Positions 12,301 to 23,847 of a stretch of 64,000 nt of DNA are shown piece after piece; the stretch's first letter is position 1, and the number at the start of each line of letters is the position of its first letter. Where the stretch lies: contig CM039189.1 of NCBI GenBank assembly GCA_008360975.2, positions 12,404,056 to 12,468,055 of the forward strand, in the 5' to 3' direction. Both the position numbers and the translations under genes were made by a program. Source of the stretch: Lichenostomus cassidix. Lineage: Eukaryota; Chordata; Aves; Passeriformes; Meliphagidae. A model generated the notes under the pieces. The model was not told where the DNA came from. It was given only the letters and a program-made list of their open reading frames with translations, and did not search any database.

Positions 12301-13731
12301 ATTTCCTGCAATTTGAGCTATGGTCTTATTTATTCTTGAAAAAAAAAGAAGAAAAAAAGACTTTTTAACACTTCCTAGAAGTCAACACCTGGCTTCTGCC
12401 AGAGGAAGCAGATTCCAAAGATAACAAAATACAAGGGGTTTGCCAGAAAAGGATCCCCCTGTAATACCTTGTCATCACTCTTTCATTAGAAAAAAGTTAC
12501 TATGATATAATATTATTTTTAAATTTAGCTTAATTAAAATATATTTGTCTTTTGCCTTCATGAAAACATTCCAAATGTTTCTTCTCGTCTGATAAACCAT
12601 TTCTTTGCATTGCAGACATCCTGAAACATTTTCAATTAGGTACTTGCAGTTTTTGCTCATTGATCTCCTGCCATGTGAGTAACCTGAAGCATGTGTTGTG
12701 TGTCATTAGAAAACATCCTTCTTTCTCTAGGAGATGTGGCAGTGAGCAGTGACAGCACTTGGGTCAGGGGCTGAGCCACTCTTTGACTTAGTGTTGAGCA
12801 CATTCCCCATCTCTGTGCACATGTGTTTGTGCTACAGATTAGCTAGATAAATGTATGAAATGTCACTTCACAAATACAAATTTCACTATTCAAAAGTATT
12901 GAGGTTTGTAACTTTGATTAGGAAAGTATTTTAACAGACCGGTGGCACTGAATAAAGGACAGGTCCCTTCAAAGGAGATTAGTTTTATCAGGATTTTACC
13001 TGCTGCTGGAGGTGTTTAAATAGATAAATATAATAAAATTGAGCTTAAAATATTTGCAGTGTTCTTCACTCATTTTCACAGAAGGAAGATAGAGACTAGA
13101 AGGCCTGTGGTGATATTTTGCTCCATAGCTCACCAAAGTTTTAAATCCAAAAATTTCTTCTGTGCTGCTTTCCTGAGCACAGCTTTGATTTTAACATTTG
13201 CCCCCTTGACAGACTCTCCAAGACATTACATCATTTCATACAACACTGAATATGCACCTGAGGGGTGCCCAGAAAACTCCTTTGTTATCTCCATGCAAGG
13301 TACAAAGCAGTGCTATCAGTCATTTATTTTGCATTGTCTTCTATGCTATGAACATCCTTTTAGAAATTCCATTGCATAGCCCATACACATCCATTACATC
13401 AGAAGTAATAAAATTCTAAAAGCATGCAAGATGTAGATCTTTCCTCTTAATATAAATCAAAATAAATAAAAAATTATGCCATTGGGACATGTACATATTT
13501 ACAAAGTTCTTTCAGGAACAGAATTTTGTTTAGGCTTACATATACCCCAACCCTTCTCAAGGGAATATCCTATTAGAATAGGAATGAATAATGTGACTGC
13601 TCTCCTGAAAGCAAAAACCTTGTAAGTTACCAGCACTGTGCCTTACTGACTTCTAGATTCTAATGCCAGTCAAAATTCTAATTAAAGTCAAGTTCCAGTC
13701 AGACATAATGTCCCAGCTTTGGTAGTAATGT

Positions 13732-13760
13732 CATTGGGGTGGGGGGGGGCAGGGGGGGGT
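13732..13760 (+). repeat. G-run cluster, possible G-quadruplex
   Basis: The segment reads GGGGT, a run of nine G, CA, then a run of eight G on the plus strand. Four tracts of at least three G can be drawn with very short loops, so an intramolecular quadruplex is plausible. It stands alone in AT-rich DNA with no CpG island around it. Confidence 0.7.
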
Positions 13761-15161
13761 TTAAAAATCAGTATTTCATATACAATTAACTACTACTCCT
13801 GCCAAAGCAGCTGTGTGTTGTGGAGAAGCTAGAGAGGAAAAGTTAGGCTGAGATTTGGAGACATTTAGGTCCTCTTCATAACAGAAAACAACTGGTTAGT
13901 ATAAATCTTTCATTATTTACTTGTGTAGGATGACAGAGTTACTTGACTATAAAAGGGGATACTTCATCCTCTTCTAAAATGAAGATAGAAATGTACTCAA
14001 TTGCAGACCAATTATTGTGATATTCAGGTATTTTGAAGTCTCTTGAATAGGAAACATTGAGCTGCACTTGTGTGATGATTAGCTTCATTGAGTTCTACTA
14101 GCAAATGTAGTACTTAACTTCAATCAATGCCGAGGTTAGCCAAAGGAAGTTTGCTGTATTGATGGATTTCATGAGGGATATATGGAGCCATCTGGAAAGA
14201 GGTCAGGCTTATGAACCTGCTGAAAGAGCTGGCACTGTGGATTTCATAGAAAGTAGCCACAGACTTCAATCAGATTACACTACCTGAATCATGAGACAGC
14301 TGCATACTCTCAATCTTACCTTACTTACAGACTGCAGTGTGCAAGTTCCTGCAAACAACTATTGATTCTGTTAAAAATAAATAAGAATCTATTACAGGGG
14401 AGACTGCTGTTTCTAGTGTTCAGAAATGTTTTATTGCCTTCCTGTTGAAATAGCGATGTCTTGCTCCAGGAAAATTATAAGGCTAGGAAAAAAAATGTAT
14501 CCTACGTCTTTAGGGAAAAACTCTGTGGAATGCATCACTATTAGATATTCAAGATCAAAATTATGGGCTAATGTCTGACAATAGGAATCCTAGGCAGCCA
14601 GGAATCTAGAAGAAATGACAGGGCAATTGAAATGTTTAACTGCATAAAAGTTATGTACGTGCAGCTGGTCAGCCTCAAGCTGTTGCAAAATATGAAACTA
14701 TTCCTTTGTAAGGCAAAAAGACAGGGAAAAGGAGATATCTGTATGAAAGCTATTATCATTATTAATAATTCATATAATTACATTTTCTTTTAGATTGCTT
14801 CTTCATTTTGTAGTGAGTAGCTCATAGTGTTGTTTCTGTAGTTAACACATGCTTGGAATAATCATTAATAAATCCCATGGCTAAGTGTTTCTATGCAGAT
14901 TTTATCTTACAATAGACTCTAGCACGTTGCATTTTATCACTATTTATATCACTATATTTATTCCTAAATATATATAAATGATTTTACATCTGGTGCAATT
15001 TTGAAATGATATCCTGTGCCAAGTCAGGTTAGATCAGTATTCAGATGACAAACATAGAAGGAACCATTATGCAGAGAGTCCTTTGGAAATAATTTTTTAT
15101 CAGTAGTTCTTTTTCCTGCCACCAAAGCCGAAGTTCTGCCCAATTTCAGCTTTGGTGAAAA

Positions 15162-15194
15162 AAAGCATGGCATTGTCAGAGGATGCCATGCTTT
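15162..15194. repeat. Perfect 12-bp hairpin with 9-base loop
   Basis: AAAGCATGGCAT and ATGCCATGCTTT are exact reverse complements separated by TGTCAGAGG. Pairing beyond the 12 bp is broken by mismatches, so the stem is shorter than a typical microRNA precursor. It may be a relic of a small inverted-repeat transposon or a simple fold. No known mature microRNA is recognised in it. Confidence 0.6.
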
Positions 15195-17019
15195 CTTCTT
15201 GAAACCTCTGTCTTCTCTATAAGGCCCATCGAGGCCATTTTGCTTTGCAGTAAAGCTAAGCCTCCTCTTCAAGAGCAGAAAAATGCCAAATCTTTCAAAC
15301 CAGTTGCTGCAGTCAAATGTTATCTAGCATATCCCATAATAAGAGGGGACAAAGCTCTTGTGCACCACTGGGGAAGGCAAATATTTCTGTGCTGTGGAGT
15401 ACTTCTCTAGTCCAAGCACAGAGTGAAGCTGTGATTCCCAGCTAGAAAGCACTGAAACCCAAGCTGCTTTTCCAGATAGATTCTTTTGATTTTAATAATT
15501 TTTTTTCAGGTTGTGAAAACAGCTGGAGAAATCTCATGAAGCATATGTGCTAGATTGAAAAGTATTAAATTAATAGCATGATAAACATTTGATTGAATGC
15601 AACCTGAGGGACACTGTGCAAATATTTATAAGGTCCAACGAGATGAGCAATGGGAAGGAAAAGAGACAGTATGCAGTTAGAGAGAGACTTCAAAATATTC
15701 AGCTAAATTCAAAAGCAATTAGAACATGAAAGCAGGTATATCAATGAAAAGTGAAAGTCTTCTAAAACTCAGTTCACACTTAAATTATATTATGATGCAG
15801 AGACTGGGATTAATGTATTTATACAGCTCCATTGAGAAGAGTTGCAACTTCTCTAAAAAGTCCATGAATAATTTTACTCTTCTTGTTAATATTAATCATG
15901 CTACATAAACTACATACGTACATGATTTTTCTGTATAATTTCAAATACAGCATTTTTGAAGGTAATAGGTTCATTGGAGTGGCAAGAGCTGCAAATAAAA
16001 GGAGGCTGAAATCAGAAATAAATGAAAACACAGATATTGCTACATCAGCAAACAGAGAAGTGCCAGCAATTCTGGCTAATCAAATACATCTCTGTATCAA
16101 AAAGACTAAATATAGGCATTTTGATGTATTTAGATGCTATGCATAATAACACAATGGAATATTGGATTCTTCCTGAAAATTATCAAAAGTAGAATTTAGC
16201 GCAATGAATTGATTAAGCATCTTCTAAATAAAATATGTAATAAGATTATGAAACCCATACAGTCAGATTATTCTTCAAAACACAAATGTTTCCTCTGTCA
16301 TTTGGTCCAAATTAGAATTTTTTGCTCCAAATAGGTTGGTGCCTGCAAGAGAATTTCTCAATTTCAGACACAGTGGAAACTTCCTATGACACAAGGATGC
16401 AGAGAGAATTTCACTCTGCACAGGGCAGTGGAATCCCCCTGCATAACCCACTTCACCTGCTACAAAAATGTGCTGCCATGAATAGCTCTTGCAGCACTAA
16501 AAATATAGCCCAATCTAGACAGAGAGAAAACCCCCAACCCCAATATGTGTGATGCTGTGAGAAAAGGTATTTCTATTCTTTAAACACAAACCTGCCTTTA
16601 AGTCACTGAACTACTTTTCAGCCTTTCAGAAAGCTCACAACACCTAGAAGCCAACGTGGGAGGAAAATCTGTAGCCTGAATATAATGCACAGACTTCAGA
16701 AATCAGAGAAGTGCCTTAGTTACTTCTAAGATAACTGCTTTCTTTGAGAAACAAAATAGGTGATGTGAAAAGGTGAAATTACATTATTATTTAAGTCTCA
16801 AAACAAAGGTGTGATCTAGTCATTTTGCTGGCCTGTAACACCAGGCTGAACTCTGTGTTAATCAGCATCTTCAAAGCCTCCACTTTTCGGTAAATGAAAT
16901 TCCCTGTCCATTGGCTAAGGCAGGAAGGGTTTGTGTAGCACAATGCTTTGAAAGCTCCCACCAAAACAGGTCCTTTAAACTTCCAGATTTCCAACTTCTT
17001 CATTTCTCAGGCCTGCAGC

Positions 17020-17160
17020 ATTGTAGCTTTAATTTATGTTAATGAATGATTGGATTATGCTACTGTTGCCAGAGCATCTGATATGTCTGCATCGCTCCTC
17101 TGTTCTGTGACAATGCCTTCAGTGATTAGCTGGGCACATTTAAACGTTGTTTGCACTGAT
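17020..17160. promoter_or_regulatory. Candidate conserved non-coding element (unproven)
   Basis: Unique sequence with homeodomain-like TTAATGAATGATTGGATTATG (about 17039-17059) and several CpG (TGCATCGCT, AAACGTT) in a CpG-poor setting. No repeat or coding signal was seen. The call rests on composition only. Confidence 0.18.
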
Positions 17161-17857
17161 ATTTAAACTTCTGTATGGCTTTGAAGCAAGAACACAGTGG
17201 CAAAAACTTTGTAGCAGACAGAGAGCCAAGTATGACACATCAATGGCAGATTAGTCTGCAACGCCACACAATGAAGAGAGAAAAGATTAAACAATCCTCA
17301 TTTGCTAGTTATGTTGGAGACTGTTTACAAGTGGGAATAACCTTCAGGTCTCTTTTTTCAGTTTAACTCCGTAATTAGTAGCCATGGCTGTTTAAAATAT
17401 TTGCTTGTTTTGACTTTGTATTATATTGATTTGCAGCAATTTCCTCAGCCCTATCACATCTGAACTGTACTCACAAAATACAGACTTACTCATGTCTTGT
17501 TCCATGAATGTATTTTAAATTTCCACTGATATTTCCATTTTACAAGAGTAAAAATCAAGAAAATTAACAGTTTCTGAAACACAGAGTTTGTTTCAAGTAA
17601 GTAAAAGTCTCCACTGGGCTTTCTTTCTGTTATCCTCTAGGTCCCAATTAATATTAATTACAAAAGTGGATCCCATTTATTGAATTTGCAGTGTTTTGTC
17701 CCACACTTTTAAATAGAAGCCAACAAGAGCTGTTATCCAGTCCAGCATCTAGTGATCGATGACAGATATAGATTCAATTTGCCTGAGACAGGAACAAAGG
17801 GAACCTGGATCTCCTACTTCCTCTGTTTTTGTAGAAAATACTAATATACTATTACTC

Positions 17858-17870
17858 AAAAAAAAAAAAC
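17858..17870. repeat. Poly-A run
   Basis: An uninterrupted A run of about 12 bases in unique AT-rich sequence. No retroelement body is evident. Confidence 0.7.
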
Positions 17871-18627
17871 CTCCACTGCCAGTGTTACAAGCACTTGTCA
17901 ACGTTCATTTTCTTTGAGCCAAATTCATTTATTTGTGTTACACTAAGAAAGCATTTAGCTTCAGTCTGTGCATTTCACTGTAAAGCTTGGTATTTTCCCC
18001 TGTAATTTCATCCCACATCCTTCAATGAAATCCAAAAATTGTTGAGAGTTTCGTCACAGGTGTCATTTGGACTGTGATTTCAACCCTATTTCATGTAACC
18101 TGAGATCCAGCAATTAAATGTCTCAGTAAACCCTCATTTCTCTGGCTCACAGTTCCAGTGCTGGGACTCCATGTGTGGGGTATGGTGGACAGGCATAAAT
18201 CCTTGCAAGAATCAAATTTTCCAAAGGCCCCAAGTAGCTTAAGAGCCTAACTTTCATTTCCAAACATAGTTTAAGCACTAAGGAGACTTTGATTCACAAT
18301 TAATGGTCCCTGAGCCACTTAGGAGAAAATAAATGAAAAAAGATTAGGGTAGGGCAATGCAATGTATCCTTGCTGTCCAAGCCCAGTATCCTTGATATTT
18401 GGAGCTCAGCTAAGAGGGAGGTGTGGGGTCAGACCAAGCTTTTTACCCATTATTTACTTACCTATGCCAAATTAAATAATTCAGCATGAGATGTTTAGAA
18501 ACACACAGCTGAGACAGTCCCGGGCTCAGCAACAAGGAGATTGTGATTTGGAAAATAAGCCCCACCCTCCTCTCCCACGGTGGTGTGTTAATTACCTTGG
18601 CAGCTGAATAAAAGACGTCACGAGCAC

Positions 18628-18660
18628 AGGCATGCATGCATGCACACACAGACATGCACA
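18628..18660. repeat. CATG/CA alternating tract
   Basis: GGCATGCATGCATGCACACACAGACATGCA is an alternating purine-pyrimidine run capable of adopting Z-DNA. It accounts for the cysteine- and methionine-rich start of the minus-strand frame at 18458-18661. Confidence 0.6.
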
Positions 18661-20023
18661 AAGCCTATCAGTCCCCCAAATCTGCAAGATTCCAGCATTT
18701 TGCCATTTGCTTTCATGTGTTTTGATCACTTACTTAATATATCTTGCAGTTAAATACCTTATTTTCTAAATATTTTAAACAAAATGCATCTTAAATGTGT
18801 TTTGTAAACTGTGAAATATGCTGGTTTGCAGCCTTTCTGTACTTAAAGACTTCTGGATTCTTTCCTTTCTGTTTGTGCAAAGTATAAAACTATGGAAAAA
18901 CACCACTTTACAGCAGCAAAGAAAATAGTTGATGCTATGGATTGTGCCCTCCAAATTTTTGCATATCTTAAAACATTCTAATTTTTCATTCAGAGAATTC
19001 ACAGCTCCATCTTCAGTAAATGAAACAAGAACTGCTTACTAATACTACTGACAATATTTGTTTGAGAAACCAAATTTAATAACGTAAATGAAGTGGAAGT
19101 AGCTCTTAGCAAATATACCCCTTAAAGGCTTTAGAATGAGAGCCAGCCTATAGAAATAACATTTCTCTGTAGAATGACAGATTTAAAATAACTGCAATGA
19201 TTTGTAGGGCAAGCTATTAAATGGTACTATTTGTATACAATGGTTGCTCTTAACAGCCTCACAGCATCTATTTGCATGTAATTACCCTTCCTACAGTATT
19301 GCCATGTGCCATCAACTTACTTCTCCTGGTAAGTAACACAGCAAGGGAACTCTTCAGCAAAAGGTAAATGTTGAAAGGTTCCATTGTTGGACCACCATGT
19401 GCAAAATAGCTGAGCATAGAACCAGATAATGCTGATGAGGTGTTTTAAGACTCCATTGACCTTATATCCCATTTCTCAACCATTTTCCAGTGATGTAAAT
19501 AACAGCTGTTCCGTACCTCCTCTTCAATACTTGCTCTTTTGGCACAGTTGTTGGCTATTAAGAGCACATGGTTCCCAGGCTTGGGGACAACTTCAACTGT
19601 GATTGCCTCAGGAGCACAGGTTGCTTCTTGCTGCCAATCCAGAAGGGTTTTCCAATTACCTTATAAACTCTGAGTCTGCCTATCTGAAGCAATAGAAACC
19701 TGAGACTCTTTAGTTTGCCTTATGGCACATATTACTATTCTGGGCACAGATTCACAGAGCAATGGTACAGGCTTTTTCTAGAAGGACATTATAATGTGAA
19801 TCAGCTACAGCCATGAATTTTATTAACTCTTTTTGTTAGGAACTGCATTAAACGGCACCACTAATGCACAGATGAGCTCTGCAATGTCCCTGTTCCAAGG
19901 CTGAGCAGATGGCTGTTTCAATGTATGCTTGCTTTCATGTTCTCCATTTCATGCAGTGTCCCTTATCTTAGGCAATCCACTTATATTTATGCTGCCAGAG
20001 AGCCTTTAAACTTGCTTGAAGTT

Positions 20024-20120
20024 TATGGAGCAAAGGGATAGTATGGTGGAAAAGCCAGAGGGAAAACGCAGATAAGACTCTGGTTGTGCTTTCTCCTCTA
20101 CTTGATTAATTTGGGAAACT
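20024..20120 (+). repeat. Dispersed short duplication, copy A
   Basis: This segment, from TATGGAGCAAAGGG to TTTGGGAAACT, matches 21398-21495 with about ten substitutions and one single-base indel over some 97 bases. Both copies share a central identical stretch CAGATAAGACTCTG. A short AAACTTGCTT-like motif lies just before it and AAACTGCTTAG just after it, so this copy too may have been flanked by a direct repeat. It is not a repeat family I recognise. Confidence 0.85.
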
Positions 20121-21382
20121 GCTTAGATTTCCTGTTATTTCTGTGGCAATGGAGGAACTAATTTGGTAAGGAATACCCAGCTGAACCCTATGTCAAAACC
20201 AGAAAAAAAAAGAGAATCTAAAAATTTCCACTAACACTCTATTCCTTTCTTTCCCGATCTAATTTGTGTTATTTTTTTCCTTTTCCTATTTAGCTCAGTT
20301 CAAAGACCCAATTTACATCTACTGTAAAATAATTTTTAGAAGAATAAACAATTTAAACAGTAGAGAACAATAATATCTACAGGTGCACAGGTCCTTTGAA
20401 AAGTAAGTCACTGATGTTACACAAGAGAGGTATTCAAACTGAACCACTGAACCTTTAGAGGCCACTGTTCTGTTCCCATTGCAGCTGGTATTTTCCTTCT
20501 AATTTGCATTTAAACACAGGCAGATCCAGATATTCACTCTTCTTCCCTTGACAGGCTTCTAGTGCAGGTGTTACAAAACGCCCAGCGGTTTTTTGGTTTG
20601 GTTTTTTTTGGATCAGTCTCAACCAGCACTCTGACACGTTCCTTGGTGACACATGGAATTGCAGAGTTTTCCCATCTTCCATGGCCCAGGCTGCTCCCTG
20701 CTGACAAACAGTTTTGAAGCCCAAAGCCTGTGGATGAGGAGCTTTGTCTTTGCCCTATTACTCCAGCCCTGACTGATTGTTGTGGTGTGAAGTGGTCTGG
20801 GGCAAGTTGCACACACACTGCCAGCTTGTTAGTGCTGCACAAGATTTGTGGGATGAGAGGGTTACCCAGCTCCAGAGAACCTGGCTCTAGTCAAAATGTG
20901 GAAATCTGCACAGGCTGCAGATTGCTGACAGTGTCTGCTTAAAACATCTCCCTTTATGATTTTAGAGTAGAAACTCCCCCACTAGGAAATGAAATGCAGA
21001 AACCATTGTTAAACCATGTTAAATATAAAGTATGCTTAAATGTTAAACAGCAGTGCTTCACTTTCCACCTGTGATCACCATGCTCTCCAATTACTGTACT
21101 TTATTTTCTTATTATCCCAGTAGAAATAGCACAAGAATGCAATAATGAGATTCAAGAGGAGATAATGAAGGAATCTGTTATCAGTTCTGGATCCAACTAC
21201 AATTCAGTTTAACTCAAAAGACTCTCTAGAAAGACATGCATCTTTCACTGGAATGGGTGTCCAAGGTTCTCACCAGCTTTTTTATTCTGTTAAAGTATTA
21301 TATGTGAGAGGAGAATTTTCAGATGTTCAGAAAGAATAAGGAGCAAATCGGCAGTAAACAGTGCCTGACTCCCTTTGCCTGA

Positions 21383-21503
21383 AAAACTTCTCAGGCCTAT
21401 GGAGCAAAGGGAGAGTGTGTTGGAAAAACCAGAGGGAGAACTCAGATAAGACTCTGATTGTGCCTTCTCCTCTGCTTGATGAATTTGGGAAAACTTCTCA
21501 GGC
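21383..21503 (+). repeat. Dispersed short duplication, copy B, with flanking 14-bp repeats
   Basis: The second copy of the 20024-20120 segment, in the same orientation and about 1.37 kb downstream. It is bounded by two perfect copies of AAAACTTCTCAGGC, at 21383-21396 and 21490-21503, with 93 bp between them. That arrangement looks like a target-site duplication around an inserted element. It could also be the remains of a tandem array with a period near 107 bp. No poly-A tail is present. The two copies are close to 90% identical by hand comparison. Confidence 0.8.
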
Positions 21504-22504
21504 TTGAGCTCCAACCAGCAAGCAGTTGTTGACTGGAATTTGGCTTTTATTTTTCTTTAAACATCAAACTCCCAATTCTTCTTTATCCATTCTGACACTC
21601 ATGATCCTCTCAGTGACATATACCTTCTACCATGTGCTTCTCTTCCTGCTATTTGATACAGAGAAAATTAAAATAAGATTCGCCACACCTTCTCGTGACC
21701 TGGAGAAATGAAACAACTTGCTTAAGTCATGAAAAGAAACTGATAGAAAAGCTGATCCAGGAGTCTAGGTCCTGTGCTGTAATCCCCATTTTGACTTCTC
21801 TCCCTGGCATACATATATATCCTATGTCATCAGTATGCATAAATACATTATTTTCTTTTAATTTTGGAATACTAACTTACTGTTTTAGCAAGACAAGTTT
21901 TCAAATTATCTTTTTCTAGATGAACATTGTGGATATGAGCATTAGTTGCACAGTAAGGACAGACTGAAAAAGCTAGAGGCAGTGCCAGGGAATCAGAACT
22001 GACACCCATTATGGTACATATTCCTTTCTTAATGTGGGGGAGAGTCTTTTATATGAACAAAACTCCTCGAGGTCTTGTTCAGACATGAAACCAAATCAGC
22101 CAAAAGTAGCAGGAGGAGTAAAGCCATGTAGTTCCAAAACTCCCTACAGCTGGTTGCACACCCTTCGTATCACACATACCCAAGCTTTCACAGCCTAATT
22201 TAACCTCTTTTTCATTTTAATATGTTTAAATCCAACTAGAAAAATTGTATCATCTATGCACAGCGGGGTGTCCCATTATACGTGAAATAAGCTTTACTAG
22301 TATTACAGAAATGACAAGTTCATTCTTGACTCTACATACAAAGCATAATTCAGCTCCGTAAAGCTTATTGCTTTCAGACAACCCAATAGCATATGTGAGC
22401 CTTAGGTTATTCTGCCCTTTCACAACATTTACAAACTGATATATATCTCTTCAAGAGGATAAATGTTTTCCTAAGTCAAAAAAATGTCAGCTTTAGCTTG
22501 GACT

Positions 22505-22545
22505 GCATTAGCTCTATTGAGTTCTTCAAATACACACCAGGTTAA
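22505..22545. repeat. Possible ancient palindromic amniote repeat fragment
   Basis: ATTAGCTCTATTGAGTTC followed by ACACACCAGG resembles half of the CTCCATTGA-type symmetrical amniote repeats with a TACACCAG arm. Only one arm is convincing. Confidence 0.22.
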
Positions 22546-23004
22546 TGAAGACTAAAGCATGGTGGGCTATGCTTTTTGATAAATATTGAAGTGCTCTTTG
22601 ATCCTGATAACCCACAAATGTTCAGCATGAGTGAGTTTTCACGGTCAGCATGCAATGATTTTGATATTTGACTTAATCTGTAGCCCAGTGTGGTTTATTT
22701 TCCTTATCTGGATGGCAGGCTAAGAACAAGAAAAGACAGGGAAATTTAAAAAAGCACAGTAGTAGCGTTCAAAATCCTTTTCTTTTTTTACTGTCTTGCA
22801 AGAATTCTTGGTCAGACTGACCCGTGGCTTAAACATATATCTATACATAATTTTTTTGCAAATAAATATGCACTGCATTGCTTCTCCTTATGCTGGACAA
22901 ACTGTCCCCACTTTTTCACTGGGAGCTACAGTTCCAGTTTTGATTCACTCGGTGGCTTTGGATCAGACTGGGAATTCATAATAAAAATATTTTGCCCTTG
23001 TATC

Positions 23005-23110
23005 AGTGCTTATATAGCACCTCTTTATCCCAGGCTCTCAAAACACTTTACAAACATTAATTAATTAAGTCTCACAATAGCCCTGTGAGGCAAGGAGCTA
23101 TTAGGTGAAA
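23005..23110 (+). mobile_element. MIR-like CORE-SINE (amniote type), 5' and core part
   Basis: The order of blocks AGCACCT, CTCTCAAAACACTTTACAAA, CATTAATTAATTAAG, CTCACAATAGCCCTGTGAGG fits the core of amniote MIR SINEs, where these read roughly as TCTCAAAGCGCTTTACAAA, CATTAATTAAT and CTCACAACACCCCTGTGAGG. The CACTTT in place of GCGCTTT is the expected decay of CpG. Beyond 23110 the match fades. A piece reading GGGAGCCAGGAGTCTTCACT at about 23307-23326 resembles the tail of the same SINE, so the element may run on with a diverged or interrupted middle. It is old and not expected to be active. Confidence 0.8.
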
Positions 23111-23828
23111 TAATTCCTTTCGGTTTCTTGCCTTTGCCACAGGGAAAAGAACCAGCATGAAGAGCTTAGCTTGTGCCAAAAAAATATAGCCTAGAATGAA
23201 TGCTGGCAGGTTTGTATGTCTCATCACTGCAGAAAGCAAGTACTCAGAATCCTTGTGCATTAGCAGAATGAGGAGTGGTACCACAATCCACGAGCCAGGG
23301 GAGAGGTGGGAGCCAGGAGTCTTCACTAGCTGAGCACACAGGTTATTATTTTAATCATAAGAAATAAAAAGTGAGAGCTTTCCTGTTGAGTTTTCTGATG
23401 TTCTTGTGGGTCTTTAGAAACAATGTGTGGCTCTTCAGACAGCAGTTAAGGCCAACCAGTGCAAAATTGAAAAGGGTGAGAGTTGCCACATCTCTAGCCA
23501 TGAAGAATTACCAACACAAGCTGAAGTTGTTTCCTGGATCTGATAAAATTAACAGTATCCAGGCTATAATACAGACAAGCCAAATATGGAAGAACACAAA
23601 GATAAAGGATGACAGATAAACATGTGACAGAGTGTTTTTTTAAAAAACGAACACTAATATTTCAGGCAGTGAGTTCAGATGCTGAAGCAAAAACCTCAAA
23701 AATAATACAGTGATCGTGATGTCTAAATTAGGGGCACATTGGCAGTTCCAGAGTTTTTTAACATTCTAAAAGGGCAGGAGGGTAAACAGACTTATAACTT
23801 ACAAAGGAAAAACAGACCTCTAGCTTTC

Positions 23829-23847
23829 CAAAAAAAAAAAAAAAAAA
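23829..23847. repeat. Poly-A run
   Basis: A pure A run of about 18 bases followed by TCCCAACCTCC. It could be a retrocopy tail on the plus strand, but the upstream sequence is not recognised as any gene or SINE. Confidence 0.75.

Larger units (their letters stand above)
9510..19990. other. Non-coding AT-rich DNA, no gene recognised
   Basis: Open frames here are all about 106 codons or shorter and none resembles a known protein. The stretch holds an old palindromic repeat at 10.0 kb, poly-T at 11.6 kb, an A-rich run at 12.2 kb, a G-run cluster at 13.7 kb, a hairpin at 15.2 kb and a CATG/CA tract at 18.63 kb. The block near 17.03-17.15 kb is unique and looks complex enough to be a conserved element, but I cannot test that. 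Confidence 0.7.

Noticed and set aside
14870..15000. TATTTATATCACTATATTTATTCC as AU-rich 3' UTR elements
   Set aside because: No upstream coding region, and such motifs are expected in AT-rich DNA.
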